From assembly GCA_963748095.1 (NCBI GenBank), contig CAVVIO010000005.1, forward strand, positions 1 to 64,000: a DNA stretch of 64,000 nt, written 5' to 3'. Below are positions 1 through 8,378 of this stretch, one piece after another (position 1 is the first letter of the stretch; every line of letters begins with the position of its first letter). This stretch comes from CAVVIO01 sp963748095. GTDB taxonomy: Bacteria > Bacteroidota > Bacteroidia > Bacteroidales > UBA10428. Both the position numbers and the translations under genes were made by a program. The notes under the pieces were generated by a model. The model did not search any database. It was not told the DNA's origin and was given only the letters and a program-made list of their open reading frames with translations.

Positions 1-281
1 CCGGTTTTCCTGTCCCATACCAACGTGGTTTCCCGTTGATTGGTAATAATTCCCGCAGCGGCTATATCTGTTGCCCGGACATGCTGCTTTTTCATTACAT
101 CGCGGATCACAAATTTCTGAACGGACCAGATCTCTTCCGGATCATGTTCCACCCATCCGGGTTTAGGGAATATTTGTCTGAATTCTTTTTGCGATACATC
201 CAGCATTTGTCCGGAATGATCGAATAATATTGCCCTGACGCTGGTGGTTCCCGAGTCTATTGCCAGAATAATTTTTTCCAT
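1..281 (-). CDS. glpK: glycerol kinase, N-terminal part (cut by window edge)
   Basis: Glycerol kinase phosphorylates glycerol to glycerol 3-phosphate in the cytoplasm. Only the first 93 residues lie in the window; the family is about 495 residues long. The visible part opens with the FGGY-kinase phosphate loop (AIDSGTTSVRAILFD), followed by FPKPGWVEHDPEEIW and ITNQRETTLVWDRKTG, which are typical of GlpK and not of gluconokinases or xylulokinases. The ATG lies at 279-281 on the minus strand. An IS110 element and palindromic repeats lie upstream. The substrate call rests on N-terminal motifs only. Confidence 0.85.
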   Translation of the reverse strand, partial: MEKIILAIDSGTTSVRAILFDHSGQMLDVSQKEFRQIFPKPGWVEHDPEEIWSVQKFVIRDVMKKQHVRATDIAAAGIITNQRETTLVWDRKT

Positions 282-399
282 TTAATACTGTTAATTTGAT
301 CCTTCAGTAAATTTAGGAAATTTATCCTGGCGGTAAACCTTCTGTGAATATTATTCCGTGTTTAAGAGGAATTGAAGGTAAAAAGAGGCTACTCCTTAC

Positions 400-554
400 C
401 GTCATTGCGAGGAGGAACGACGAAGCAATCTCTTTCTATGATAGATTGAATTATTTTATTAGTAAAATTTCTTTCAATAGAAGGAGATTGCCGCGCTTCA
501 CTGCGTCGGTTGCAGGCCTGCCTGGCCGTCTGGCTGGTTTCGCTTACAATGACG
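400..554. repeat. palindromic dispersed repeat (REP/MITE-like)
   Basis: A 155-bp imperfect palindrome. The left arm starts CGTCATTGCGAGGAGGAACG and the right arm ends CGCTTACAATGACG, so the outermost bases CGTCATTG/CAATGACG pair. An inner pair, AAGCAATCTC with GAGATTGCCGCGCT, also pairs. This GTCATTGCGAGG...AAGCAATCT type of element is dispersed in many bacterial genomes. A second, shorter palindrome with the same outer bases lies beyond the IS element at 2152-2203. The short reading frames across it look like chance. Confidence 0.7.
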
Positions 555-574
555 CTCCGGTAAGTTACAGATAT

Positions 575-1933
575 TCAAGCTGCTACATTTTGAAGTTTAA
601 GACCATATTTTGCTGCTTCTCTTTTTAAGCGATCTATCTTAATCATTTTCTGTCTTTCAGTGTCGATTTGTAGTCTTTTTGGATCATATTCTTGCCTGTT
701 TTTCAGCATATGATAGAAGATTACGGCAAGCTTTCGAGCTACGGCCTTTATAGCTTTTTTACTTCCCTTCTGATACGATAAACGACGATATAGATGTCCT
801 AATGAACTTTTATTATGCCACATACTTTGGGCCGCCATTCGAAAACATTGTGTTGCCGGATTATTGGTAAATCTTTTTTGGTGTCCGACAACCTTTCCCC
901 CTGTAATTTTTTTACGTGGACTTAAATTAAGCCAACTGGTAAAGTGGTCGGCGGTGGGCCATTTATTAAGATTTAATCCTGTAACCGATATAATCTCAAG
1001 GATACATATCTCGTCTAATCCATCAATTTGTGTTAAATCAATGCCTGTTATACGTTTCAGATATTCCTTTACATTGATGCTATATTGATTTTTTCTTACA
1101 TAGGATGTTTTTTTCTTTATCTCTTTTTTGGAATCGGGTGGTAACATTTTCTTTAATACCGATTCAATCAATATTTCATATTCCTTCATTTGCCTTTTAA
1201 AAAAATCATAAGATTCAAGGGTTTTCCTTAGAATGTAAATATTGGATGGACTGTAAATACCCTTTAAAGATTTGATCAAATCGGCTTTATCTGCTTTTAA
1301 TTTGGTTATATCAATTTTTGCCAAAAGATTTTCAGGATTAGTTATCCCACTTGCAATCTCTCTAAGCAGACTCATTCCGGATACACCTTCTATATCACTG
1401 ATTAGATGCTGAAATTTAACATTCATCTTTGTCAATAATTTATGGATACGGTTTAATGTATCACTTTTCTGTTTCTGAAGGATATTTCGTTCATGTATGT
1501 AAGTTCTTAATTCCCTGTAAATATCAGGAGCTATATGGGAGGCACGCAATATGCCGTAGGCATGTAGCTGATGTAACCATTGACAATCTAATACATCTGT
1601 TTTTTGACCGGCAACATTCTTAAAATGCTTTGGGTTCACTAAGGTTACCTCAATACCATGTCGTTCCAATATTTCATATAATGCCATCCAATATACTCCA
1701 GTTGCTTCCATTCCTATTTTTTCTACCCCTGCCTCCTTTAAGTGAACAGCTACTTCGGTTAGGTCGTCCGTATAAGCATTGGCTTCAATTAAATGGTTTT
1801 TGCCTTCTGAGTCCGTGTAAGATATCATCATCATGGTACTTCCGACATCAATTGCCCCGGATTGCTTGTTGATAATTTCCAATACAAATTGATCATTTGT
1901 CAAAGCTGATTTGTTTTTAACTTCCTCTTTCAT
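575..1933 (-). CDS. IS110-family DEDD transposase
   Basis: The recombinase of the IS110 family cuts and rejoins DNA with an N-terminal RuvC-like DEDD domain and a C-terminal transposase domain that carries a conserved serine. Visible motifs are AIDVGS (D28), MEATGVYW, and KTDVLDCQWL for the DEDD site, then FTSWLNLSPRKKITGGK in the C-terminal domain. At the place where relatives usually read xSGGK this protein has Thr344 (ITGGK). The length of 452 aa is within the family range. The reading frame is intact, so the copy may be active. The single gene fills the element, with the longer non-coding end on its 5' side. Confidence 0.92.
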   Translation of the reverse strand: MKEEVKNKSALTNDQFVLEIINKQSGAIDVGSTMMMISYTDSEGKNHLIEANAYTDDLTEVAVHLKEAGVEKIGMEATGVYWMALYEILERHGIEVTLVNPKHFKNVAGQKTDVLDCQWLHQLHAYGILRASHIAPDIYRELRTYIHERNILQKQKSDTLNRIHKLLTKMNVKFQHLISDIEGVSGMSLLREIASGITNPENLLAKIDITKLKADKADLIKSLKGIYSPSNIYILRKTLESYDFFKRQMKEYEILIESVLKKMLPPDSKKEIKKKTSYVRKNQYSINVKEYLKRITGIDLTQIDGLDEICILEIISVTGLNLNKWPTADHFTSWLNLSPRKKITGGKVVGHQKRFTNNPATQCFRMAAQSMWHNKSSLGHLYRRLSYQKGSKKAIKAVARKLAVIFYHMLKNRQEYDPKRLQIDTERQKMIKIDRLKREAAKYGLKLQNVAA

Positions 1934-1957
1934 ATTTTTACAATTAATTCTTTTTAA

Positions 1958-2146
1958 GAAAGCAGAGCAAACTCTATTACTTGAAGAAAGAAAGCAATCT
2001 TACAAGCATGGTGTTGTGAAAGTATAAGCTTACACGCCCCGATAAGTTTTTTTTCTAAGAGCAATAGTCCCAAACTCGCAATCGGGTTTGAAAACGCCAA
2101 GTTGCAATACGGGTTTTGTAGTTTGCTCTGTCTTTCATCGGGGCAA
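1958..2146 (-). ncRNA. candidate IS110 bridge RNA region
   Basis: The non-coding end upstream of the transposase holds nested long-range pairings: AGCAGAGCAAACT (1961-1973) with AGTTTGCTCTGTCT (2120-2133), and GCCCCGAT (2036-2043) with ATCGGGGC (2137-2144). These two pairings overlap, so they cannot both form at once. Two near-identical segments, GCAATCGGGTTTG and GCAATACGGGTTTTG, lie between them. IS110-group elements are known to encode a bridge RNA of roughly 150-200 nt in this position whose loops pair with target and donor DNA. Position and structure fit, but transcription and loop matches are not shown by the sequence. Confidence 0.4.
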
Positions 2147-2151
2147 ACTTA

Positions 2152-2203
2152 CGTCATTTAATTATTTTTCCCGGGGGACCAGGGATGGTGACTCGCAATG
2201 ACG
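2152..2203. repeat. short palindrome flanking the IS110 element
   Basis: This starts CGTCATT and ends TCGCAATGACG, with a CCCGGGGGACCAGGG core. It shares its outer arms with the 400-554 palindrome and may be a degenerate or partly deleted copy. It directly adjoins the right end of the IS110 element. Confidence 0.5.
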
Positions 2204-2218
2204 TTTTTATTGATAAAA

Positions 2219-2257
2219 ACTTTGCGTAATAATCAAAAAGTAACTATTACGCAAAGT
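2219..2257. repeat. inverted repeat, TTTGCGTAAT type
   Basis: A perfect 12-bp inverted repeat: ACTTTGCGTAAT (2219-2230) and ATTACGCAAAGT (2246-2257). The same word family recurs in the 8460-8580 spacer, so it is a dispersed element and not a gene-specific site. Confidence 0.6.
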
Positions 2258-2275
2258 CTCACAAAGGTTTTTGAT

Positions 2276-2310
2276 AACACCTTGAAGGTTTTTAAAACCT
2301 TCAAGGTGTT
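2276..2310. repeat. hairpin downstream of gnd
   Basis: A near-perfect stem: AACACCTTGAAGGTTTT pairs with AAAACCTTCAAGGTGTT. It lies 30 bp beyond the stop of gnd. On the minus strand no U-tract follows, so it is a weak terminator candidate for gnd; on the plus strand only TTTTAG follows. The CACCTTGAAGG word resembles the CACCTTGAATTTTC word at 8607-8620, suggesting a repeat family. Confidence 0.5.
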
Positions 2311-2339
2311 TTAGCAAAAAAAACAACTATATAAGAAGG

Positions 2340-3794
2340 TTATGCATTGTAAGTACTTGAAGCCGTATTTCCACCGTGTCCTGTCCAGTTGGTATGAAAG
2401 AACTGTCCGCGTGGTTTGTCTGTTCTTTCGTAGGTATGAGCGCCAAAATAGTCGCGCTGTGCCTGAAGCAGGTTTGCCGGCAAACGCTCCGTACGGTATC
2501 CGTCAAAATAGGAAAGTGCTGTTGAGAACGCAGGAACTGGTATACCCTGTAAAGCAGCAGTTGACACCACTCTTCGCCATCCTTCCTGTGCCTGATTTAC
2601 TTTTTCCTTGAAATAAGGATCCAGTAATAAATTTTCAAGATCAGGATTGGTATCAAAAGCTACCTTGATCTTACCTAAAAATGCCGACCGGATGATACAT
2701 CCGCCGCGCCACATTAATGCTATTCCACCATAATTGAGGTTCCAGCCATATTCGGCAGCAGCTGCACGCATGAGCACATATCCCTGGGCATACGATACGA
2801 TTTTGGAAGCATACAGTGCATGCATGATATCGTTGATAAATGCTTCCTTATCGCCGGTGAATTTTTTCTCAGGTCCGGTAAGTATTTTGGAAGCACGTAT
2901 GCGTTCATCCTTTTGGGCGGAAAGACAACGGGCAAAAACTGCTTCCCCAATAAGTGTAAGTGGAATACCCTGATCGAGAGCAGCAATACCGGTCCATTTT
3001 CCGGTACCTTTTTGTCCGGCAGTATCCAGTATCTTTTCTACCAGTGGACCGCCGTCTTCATCTTTATAGGCCATAATATCCCTGGTAATCTCAATCAGGT
3101 AGCTGTCCAGATCTCCCATGTTCCACTTTTTGAACACTTCATGCATTTCATCCGCGTTCATTCCCAGGTAATCTTTCATAATCTGGTAAGCTTCGCAGAT
3201 AAGTTGCATGTCGCCATATTCGATACCGTTATGTACCATTTTCACAAAATGTCCGGCCCCGTTCTCTCCTACCCAGTCACAACAGGGAGTTCCGTCTTCT
3301 ACTTTTGCTGCTATCGATTGAAAAATTGGTTTCACTTCTTTCCACGCTTCTTTTGAACCACCGGGCATGATAGAAGGTCCTTTCAACGCACCTTCTTCAC
3401 CACCTGAAACGCCTGTGCCGATATACAATAATCCTTTGCTTTCCACATAGGCAGTACGCCTGTTGGTGTCGGGAAAATGTGTATTTCCACCGTCTATTAT
3501 GATATCTCCTTTTTCGAGGTACGGCAGTAGTTTTTCAATAAAATCGTCCACAGCCTTTCCTGCTTTTACCAACATCATCACTTTCCGGGGACGTTTTATC
3601 GATTTCACAAACTCTTCGATGGAATGGGCCCCGATAAAATTTTTACCTTTCCCTCTTCCATTTACAAAATGATCTACTTTTTCTACAGTCCGGTTAAATA
3701 CGGCAACAGTAAAACCTTTACTCTCCATATTCAACACCAGGTTCTCGCCCATTACTGCCAGACCAATTAATCCAATATCAGCTAATTTTTCCAT
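2340..3794 (-). CDS. gnd: 6-phosphogluconate dehydrogenase, decarboxylating
   Basis: Oxidises 6-phosphogluconate to ribulose 5-phosphate and CO2 with NAD(P)+. The 484 aa match the usual long form. The N-terminal dinucleotide fold shows GLIGLAVMGENLVLNM followed by FNRT; the substrate loop reads GTGVSGGEEGALKGPSIMPGG; KMVHNGIEYGDMQL holds the catalytic Lys region; and the C-terminal tail carries HTNWTGHGG. It lies 32 bp downstream of pdxB and is the last gene of the leftward series that starts at the LacI regulator. Its presence in a uronate locus suggests that sugar acids enter the pentose phosphate pathway here. Confidence 0.95.
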   Translation of the reverse strand: MEKLADIGLIGLAVMGENLVLNMESKGFTVAVFNRTVEKVDHFVNGRGKGKNFIGAHSIEEFVKSIKRPRKVMMLVKAGKAVDDFIEKLLPYLEKGDIIIDGGNTHFPDTNRRTAYVESKGLLYIGTGVSGGEEGALKGPSIMPGGSKEAWKEVKPIFQSIAAKVEDGTPCCDWVGENGAGHFVKMVHNGIEYGDMQLICEAYQIMKDYLGMNADEMHEVFKKWNMGDLDSYLIEITRDIMAYKDEDGGPLVEKILDTAGQKGTGKWTGIAALDQGIPLTLIGEAVFARCLSAQKDERIRASKILTGPEKKFTGDKEAFINDIMHALYASKIVSYAQGYVLMRAAAAEYGWNLNYGGIALMWRGGCIIRSAFLGKIKVAFDTNPDLENLLLDPYFKEKVNQAQEGWRRVVSTAALQGIPVPAFSTALSYFDGYRTERLPANLLQAQRDYFGAHTYERTDKPRGQFFHTNWTGHGGNTASSTYNA

Positions 3795-3826
3795 GTTTTG
3801 TTGTTTTTCTGAATAATTTATATTTA

Positions 3827-4960
3827 TTATTTTATAAGCTTTACTTTAAATCCAAGTTTTCGTAATACATGTTCCAGATACTGTTCTGCATGTTGCAACC
3901 TGATCTCATAAGCAGGATACTCCCTTCTTAAAGGATAATTACCGCGTTGTTTTTCAAAAGTTTCCACGGATGCACGCAGTCTTTTATCATCATCAAGTAT
4001 GTTATATGTCGCAGAAATTACTTCTTCCAATACTTGTTGGTTATCCTTCCCATCCCCGTCGACCGGTATTACCGTATTTGCCGGCAATGGTACTTCTTCA
4101 GGTTCCCAGTCGTCGATACCCAGATTGAAGAAAGAACTCAGGGATTTTACGCTCATGGTAGTGCCATTGGCTTTTCCGTCGGCAGAATAACCTGCAATGT
4201 GTGGTGTGGCAATGTCAACAAGCTTTAATAATTCCCTGTCGATCTCGGGTTCATTCTCCCATACATCCAGCACAGCTCCGGCAATTTTACCAGTTTCGAG
4301 AGCTTCTCTGAGAACGGCATTATCCACCACCTCCCCTCTTGAACTATTCATAATAATGGTTCCGGGAAGCACTCTTTCAAAAAAATTCTTATCCGCCATG
4401 TGATATGTCTTATCGACACCTTCCCTGTTCAGGGGAACATGAAAGGTGATAATATCGGCTTCCCGCAGTATCCCTTCGAGGGATATAAACTGACAGGGTC
4501 CTTCATTACGTAAGCGGGGTGGATCATTTAACAATACCCGCATCCCTAAAAATTCGGCAATCTTTACGACCTTTTTGCCCACGTTTCCCACACCGATCAC
4601 TCCAAGAGTTCTGTCGCGCAGACTGAACTTGTGTTTACGCGCCAGTTCTATCAGTGCAGATCCAATGTATTGCTGTACAGAAGCCGAATTGCATCCCGGT
4701 GCATTTGTCCAGACAATATGACTGGCATCGCAGTATTCCACATCAATATGATCGAATCCGATGGTGGCAGAAGCAATAAACTTTACTTTTGACCCCTCCA
4801 GCAGTTCCTTATTACAATGTGTGCGTGTGCGAATAATCAGGGCATCCGCATCTTTAACTACATCTCTGGTAATAGATTTTCCGGGATAATATTCCACATC
4901 GGCAAAAGGTTCAAGCGCGCCTTTTAAAAAAGGTATTTTATCGTCCGCTATAATTTTCAT
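3827..4960 (-). CDS. pdxB: erythronate-4-phosphate dehydrogenase
   Basis: The second step of DXP-dependent pyridoxal phosphate synthesis: oxidises 4-phosphoerythronate to 2-oxo-3-hydroxy-4-phosphobutanoate. The start MKIIADDKIPFLKGALEPFADV and the stretch RTRTHCNKELLEGSKVKFIASATIGFDHID are characteristic of PdxB. The NAD-binding motif is GVIGVGNVGKKV, and NSSRGEVVD and ATPHIAGYS are the usual 2-hydroxyacid dehydrogenase motifs. The 377-aa length is normal. The ATG at 4958-4960 directly abuts the stop of the preceding gene, so the two are probably co-transcribed. A vitamin B6 gene inside a sugar-acid locus may just be operon drift. Confidence 0.9.
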   Translation of the reverse strand: MKIIADDKIPFLKGALEPFADVEYYPGKSITRDVVKDADALIIRTRTHCNKELLEGSKVKFIASATIGFDHIDVEYCDASHIVWTNAPGCNSASVQQYIGSALIELARKHKFSLRDRTLGVIGVGNVGKKVVKIAEFLGMRVLLNDPPRLRNEGPCQFISLEGILREADIITFHVPLNREGVDKTYHMADKNFFERVLPGTIIMNSSRGEVVDNAVLREALETGKIAGAVLDVWENEPEIDRELLKLVDIATPHIAGYSADGKANGTTMSVKSLSSFFNLGIDDWEPEEVPLPANTVIPVDGDGKDNQQVLEEVISATYNILDDDKRLRASVETFEKQRGNYPLRREYPAYEIRLQHAEQYLEHVLRKLGFKVKLIK

Positions 4961-5950
4961 TTATTCAATTATATTTTTTCCAAGTATCTTATCCATGACA
5001 AGGTTTGTTCGGGCTCCGCTCTCGCCGTCACTGGGACAAATCCCTTTTTTCTGCAGACTTTCCACCACCGATCTGATCAGCCAGTACTGTATATTCTCCG
5101 GATTATCGGGTTTGTACTGCTGTATCTCATCATTTTTCTTTATGAGAATAGGCGTAAAATCAAAACAAGAGAACTCTATTCGTCCCTCAGTGCCTTGTAT
5201 TTCGATGGTATCTTTTTTATCTTTTCCCGGTACCACAAAACTCCAGTTGCCGCTTCCTGTTAATCCTGACTCAAAATGAAGTGAGGCACTTACAGTATCT
5301 TCGGCAGCATATAAACCGGCAATATTTGTCGCGAATCCTTTTGCATCCTGAATGGGTCCCAGAATAAAATCGAGAATATCCAGTTCATGACAAGCCATAT
5401 CATAGAAATATCCGGCGCCGGCAATTTCGGGCTTTACCCTCCAGGACAGATTATTGCGCTGATAATCTGATTTTTGCGTGGGATGAAGAAGTTGTACATT
5501 TATCGTTACCGGTTTTCCAATCATTCCGTTATCCAGTAGTTCCTTCACTTTCAAAAAATAAGGTAAGCCCCTGCGGTAATAGGCTACAAAAAGAGGGACA
5601 CCGGTTTCGCGGGAAACCTCATTCATTTTCAGGCACTCCGCGTAATTCAGCGCCATGGGTTTTTCAACATATACGGGCTTACCAGCTTTCATAGCCTGTA
5701 TAGCGTACATGCTGTGAGATTGAGGAGGTGTTGCCACGTAAATAGCATTAACCTCCGGATCGTTAATAAGTGCACCGGCGTTATCGTACCACCTGGGAAC
5801 GTGATGCCTGCGGGCATAATCTTCGGCTTTCGACCGATCACGCCTCATAACAGCCACCAGCTTCGACCCTTCAATTTTATTGAATGCCGGCCCGCTTTTT
5901 ATTTCGGTAACATCGCCACAGCCTATTATTCCCCAGTTGATTTCCTTCAT
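4961..5950 (-). CDS. Gfo/Idh/MocA-family oxidoreductase
   Basis: An NAD(P)-dependent oxidoreductase of the glucose-fructose oxidoreductase/inositol dehydrogenase family. The fold begins INWGIIGCGDVTE, with the family motif VEKPMALNYAEC and a catalytic-His region YDMACHELDILDFILG. I set the start at the ATG at 5948-5950 (MKEINWGIIG, 329 aa). A longer frame reaching 6040 would add 30 non-homologous residues and overlap the upstream gene. It lies 16 bp after the LarA-like gene. The substrate is unknown; a sugar, sugar acid or inositol-type compound is likely from the family and context. Confidence 0.85.
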   Translation of the reverse strand: MKEINWGIIGCGDVTEIKSGPAFNKIEGSKLVAVMRRDRSKAEDYARRHHVPRWYDNAGALINDPEVNAIYVATPPQSHSMYAIQAMKAGKPVYVEKPMALNYAECLKMNEVSRETGVPLFVAYYRRGLPYFLKVKELLDNGMIGKPVTINVQLLHPTQKSDYQRNNLSWRVKPEIAGAGYFYDMACHELDILDFILGPIQDAKGFATNIAGLYAAEDTVSASLHFESGLTGSGNWSFVVPGKDKKDTIEIQGTEGRIEFSCFDFTPILIKKNDEIQQYKPDNPENIQYWLIRSVVESLQKKGICPSDGESGARTNLVMDKILGKNIIE

Positions 5951-5966
5951 TGCTTGTATTTTACTA

Positions 5967-7241
5967 TTAATCCTGAAATCTGTTCTTATATGCCCACAAG
6001 CCAAGCGCCGGATTCGAGACAAAAAATACTTCTTCCCCACCGGGCATACTATTCATTCCATCAGATAATTTGGAAGGATCATATTTTTTCATCATCGTAT
6101 CCAATGGGGCATACTTGAAATTAACACTTTCAATTTCTGCCTTTGTCAAGTTGCCCGGACAATAGGTAATGGAAAAACGTTCTTCCGATGAACCGTGTAT
6201 TAAATGAGCGGCAGCACTCAGATTATTCTGAAGGTCTTCCTGTTGTTCCACCAGTTCCAGAACTTTCGGAGTATTTACATAACCGTATTTGCGAATCAAC
6301 CGGTCGATGTCTTTATCTTCGCCGAATTCCTTCAGACCCGGGGCAAGAACTATCAGTTCCCCGTCATCCGCCATCGCCATACGTGTACGGTAAATACTTT
6401 TATTTCCCAGCCATGTACTTTTGAATTCTGACGGATCAAGATATACAACCACTTTTTTCAAAGGCTTTTCCAGCATCTCAAAATTCACTTTCAGTGACAA
6501 TGCGGAAGCTTGCTCAAAACATTCTGCGTCGTCGCCTACGTACAGGCCTTTTACTGCCAGTTTACCTTCCTTATTTTTCGCAACTACAGTTAAAACATAT
6601 ATAATGGGTAACTGGCCGGCAAAATGATCGGAAGCATAATTCAGTACTTTTCTCACGGGAGTATCTGCTCTTCCCATCATCCTTTCCATTCCGTAAGCAG
6701 CCCCCAGAAAATGACTTTTGTTAATTCCTTCGCTCCCACCCGTGCCTACAAAAATATTTTTATTGTAGTTGGCCATACCAATCACTTCATGCGGAACCAC
6801 CTGACCTACTGAAAGGATAAGATCGAAATTCCCTTCCACCAAAAGACGGTTTACTTGTGCGGGCCATGAATAATGAACTTTTCCTTCGGACACTTCTTCG
6901 ATATACGATTCAGGCACTTCTCCGAGCTGGTAAAGATCTTTTCGCCAGTTGTGTACCCTGAACAACGATTTTGGCACATCACCGAACATGGTTTCAATCT
7001 CCTTATCATTCATAGGGACATGAGTCCCCAGTGCCGGTAATATATCTGTCAGTTTCTCCTTATAATAGTGATATGCATACTGCGTGAGCTTACCCGCAAA
7101 TGAATGGAAGCGCGTAAAATCCGGTGGAATTGCTATTACTTTTTTGCGGTCACCTATCTTTTCCAATGCCGTTACCAGGCTGTTTCTCAACTCTTCTGGT
7201 GAGAAAACCATATCTTCCGAACCTTTGCTAAAATATATCAT
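5967..7241 (-). CDS. LarA-like nickel-pincer epimerase (probable D-mannonate/D-gluconate epimerase)
   Basis: This 424-aa protein belongs to the lactate racemase (LarA, DUF2088) superfamily, which uses a covalently bound nickel-pincer nucleotide to shuttle a hydride at an alpha-hydroxyacid carbon. LarA active-site residues are kept with identical spacing: DxTR at D41-R44, His74 in GTHVP, His151 in VVPHE, Lys161 ten residues on (the cofactor-tethering lysine) and His177 twenty-six residues on (the nickel ligand). Some LarA homologues are known to be D-gluconate 2-epimerases, and relatives are annotated as D-mannonate epimerases. With a mannonate oxidoreductase, uxaC and gnd in the locus, I infer mannonate <-> gluconate. 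The LarB/C/E cofactor genes are not in the window. Confidence 0.8.
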   Translation of the reverse strand: MIYFSKGSEDMVFSPEELRNSLVTALEKIGDRKKVIAIPPDFTRFHSFAGKLTQYAYHYYKEKLTDILPALGTHVPMNDKEIETMFGDVPKSLFRVHNWRKDLYQLGEVPESYIEEVSEGKVHYSWPAQVNRLLVEGNFDLILSVGQVVPHEVIGMANYNKNIFVGTGGSEGINKSHFLGAAYGMERMMGRADTPVRKVLNYASDHFAGQLPIIYVLTVVAKNKEGKLAVKGLYVGDDAECFEQASALSLKVNFEMLEKPLKKVVVYLDPSEFKSTWLGNKSIYRTRMAMADDGELIVLAPGLKEFGEDKDIDRLIRKYGYVNTPKVLELVEQQEDLQNNLSAAAHLIHGSSEERFSITYCPGNLTKAEIESVNFKYAPLDTMMKKYDPSKLSDGMNSMPGGEEVFFVSNPALGLWAYKNRFQD

Positions 7242-7281
7242 AGCTTTTCTGTTATATATTTAATGTTAGTAAGAAAACTCA

Positions 7282-7376
7282 ATATTTTTGAAAATTCAAG
7301 ATATCTTTTTCAATTGACACACCCCTAAACCCCTCTCAAAGAGGGGACTAATGGCATCTTGAATTTTCAAAAATAT
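7282..7376. repeat. long perfect inverted repeat (MITE-like)
   Basis: Arms of 21 bp (7282-7302 and 7356-7376, ATATTTTTGAAAATTCAAGA type) are perfect reverse complements, separated by 53 bp that contain a small nested hairpin, CCCCTC-TCAAA-GAGGGG. It lies between the HAD gene and the LarA-like gene. Related arms occur at 8379-8395 and 8610-8626, and the trailing sequence TTATTCATTATCATAAGAG is echoed at 8633-8655. This suggests a non-autonomous mobile repeat. Confidence 0.6.
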
Positions 7377-7420
7377 ATACTTATTCATTATCATAAGAGT
7401 ATTCTTGCAGAGACTATTTA

Positions 7421-8314
7421 TTAAACCTCTTCCCAGGATGGATGCTCGGGAAGATAACTTTCGAATTCATCGATAAGTGATTTTTCATAAGCGCCTTCAT
7501 AAGTTCCGTTAAAAAATTTGTCAAGCGCTTCTTTAAAAAAACGTTCCCAGGAAGCATCCTCATGTCCCGGGTTTACCGGATAAAATAATACGCCGTTTGT
7601 TTTGGCCGCTTTTTTATCGCCAGGAGCATCACCAATCATCAATATCTTGTTTTCGGGATATTTACCTTTTGCCGCCAGTGCAATATGTTCGGTTTTGGTA
7701 CCGTATTCCTGTCCGGCAATTACTCTCACATACTTTTGTATATTATTCTCTTCCCATTCCCTTGATAATGCTTCTACCGGGGTTTGTGAAACAACAATAC
7801 TGTCGGCCTGCTGCATCATTTTCTCAAGAGATTCAACAACAAAAGGAAACGGAGCAATTCCATATACCATTTTCGCAATATCAGTATTTACTTCCAGTGA
7901 CCAGTCCAGTAAAAGCTTCATAAAGGGATCGTTGGTTTCTGCCACATATTTTTCCAGTGTCGGATTTCCCAGTTTGGACTCTTTTTTTATCCATTCTTTT
8001 AACGGAGTACTGTCTTTGAATACCGGATTTCTTTTCATCACATCTTTTCGATGCGGCAGCAATTCAAATAATCTTTCTACTGCTAGAAAACGATTACACC
8101 CGCGTGTTTTCGAGTACAGGTTGACAAATTCCCATGTTTCACGGGCAAATTTTGAAATAGTCTGCAATTCGAAATGTTTGATCACATTCGGGCAAAAACA
8201 TTCTTTTTGTTTGATCTCCATCGTATCGAATATACATCCGTCGGAATCGATACCAATGAAAAATTCCATGGATGGGGCTAAATTTTTTAATTCTTGTTGC
8301 GGATTATCAGTCAT
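7421..8314 (-). CDS. HAD-superfamily hydrolase
   Basis: A predicted phosphatase or phosphotransferase of the haloacid dehalogenase superfamily, 297 aa. Motif I is GIDSDGCIF (D23 nucleophile, D25 acid), motif II VVSQTP, and motif IV ILMIGDAPGDKKAA (the Mg-binding acidic pair). A large helical cap lies between motifs I and II. Translation could start at residue 16 (MEFFIGIDSDG) as the preceding residues are not part of the fold. It lies between the pfp and LarA-like genes in the same orientation, with repeat-bearing spacers on each side. The substrate is unknown; a sugar-acid phosphate is plausible from context. Confidence 0.8.
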   Translation of the reverse strand: MTDNPQQELKNLAPSMEFFIGIDSDGCIFDTMEIKQKECFCPNVIKHFELQTISKFARETWEFVNLYSKTRGCNRFLAVERLFELLPHRKDVMKRNPVFKDSTPLKEWIKKESKLGNPTLEKYVAETNDPFMKLLLDWSLEVNTDIAKMVYGIAPFPFVVESLEKMMQQADSIVVSQTPVEALSREWEENNIQKYVRVIAGQEYGTKTEHIALAAKGKYPENKILMIGDAPGDKKAAKTNGVLFYPVNPGHEDASWERFFKEALDKFFNGTYEGAYEKSLIDEFESYLPEHPSWEEV

Positions 8315-8378
8315 ATTAATTTTGATTTTTCTTTATTAATAAATTATTATCAAATAGTGTCTGTTGGAAAACATACTG

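Larger units (their letters stand above)
555..2151 (-). mobile_element. IS110-family insertion sequence (approximate ends)
   Basis: The element comprises the transposase (575-1933) and a non-coding end (1934 to about 2151). The ends are inferred: the left flank finishes with a palindrome arm ...AATGACG at 554 and the right flank resumes with CGTCATT at 2152. Just inside these ends lies a short inverted pair, GTAAGTT (560-566) and AACTTAC (2146-2152). IS110 elements typically lack long terminal inverted repeats and often use palindromic or repeated targets, which fits. Exact ends need comparison with an empty site. Confidence 0.6.

Noticed and set aside
1..281. The kinase fragment as the missing gluconokinase of the sugar-acid route
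   Set aside because: The visible motifs (FPKPGWVEHDPEEIW, ITNQRETT) are those of glycerol kinase, and the IS element separates it from the locus.
344..628. 94-residue reading frame on the plus strand
   Set aside because: It crosses the palindromic repeat and the end of the transposase antisense; no support as a gene.
2276..2310. Hairpin as an intrinsic terminator of gnd
   Set aside because: There is no U-tract on the gnd strand, and the words recur elsewhere; kept as a repeat only.
2720..2986. Overlapping frames inside gnd and other long genes
   Set aside because: These are antisense or out-of-frame shadows of well-supported genes.
5951..6040. 30-residue N-terminal extension of the Gfo/Idh/MocA protein
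   Set aside because: It overlaps the LarA-like gene and lies before the start of the nucleotide-binding fold; the ATG at 5950 fits the family.
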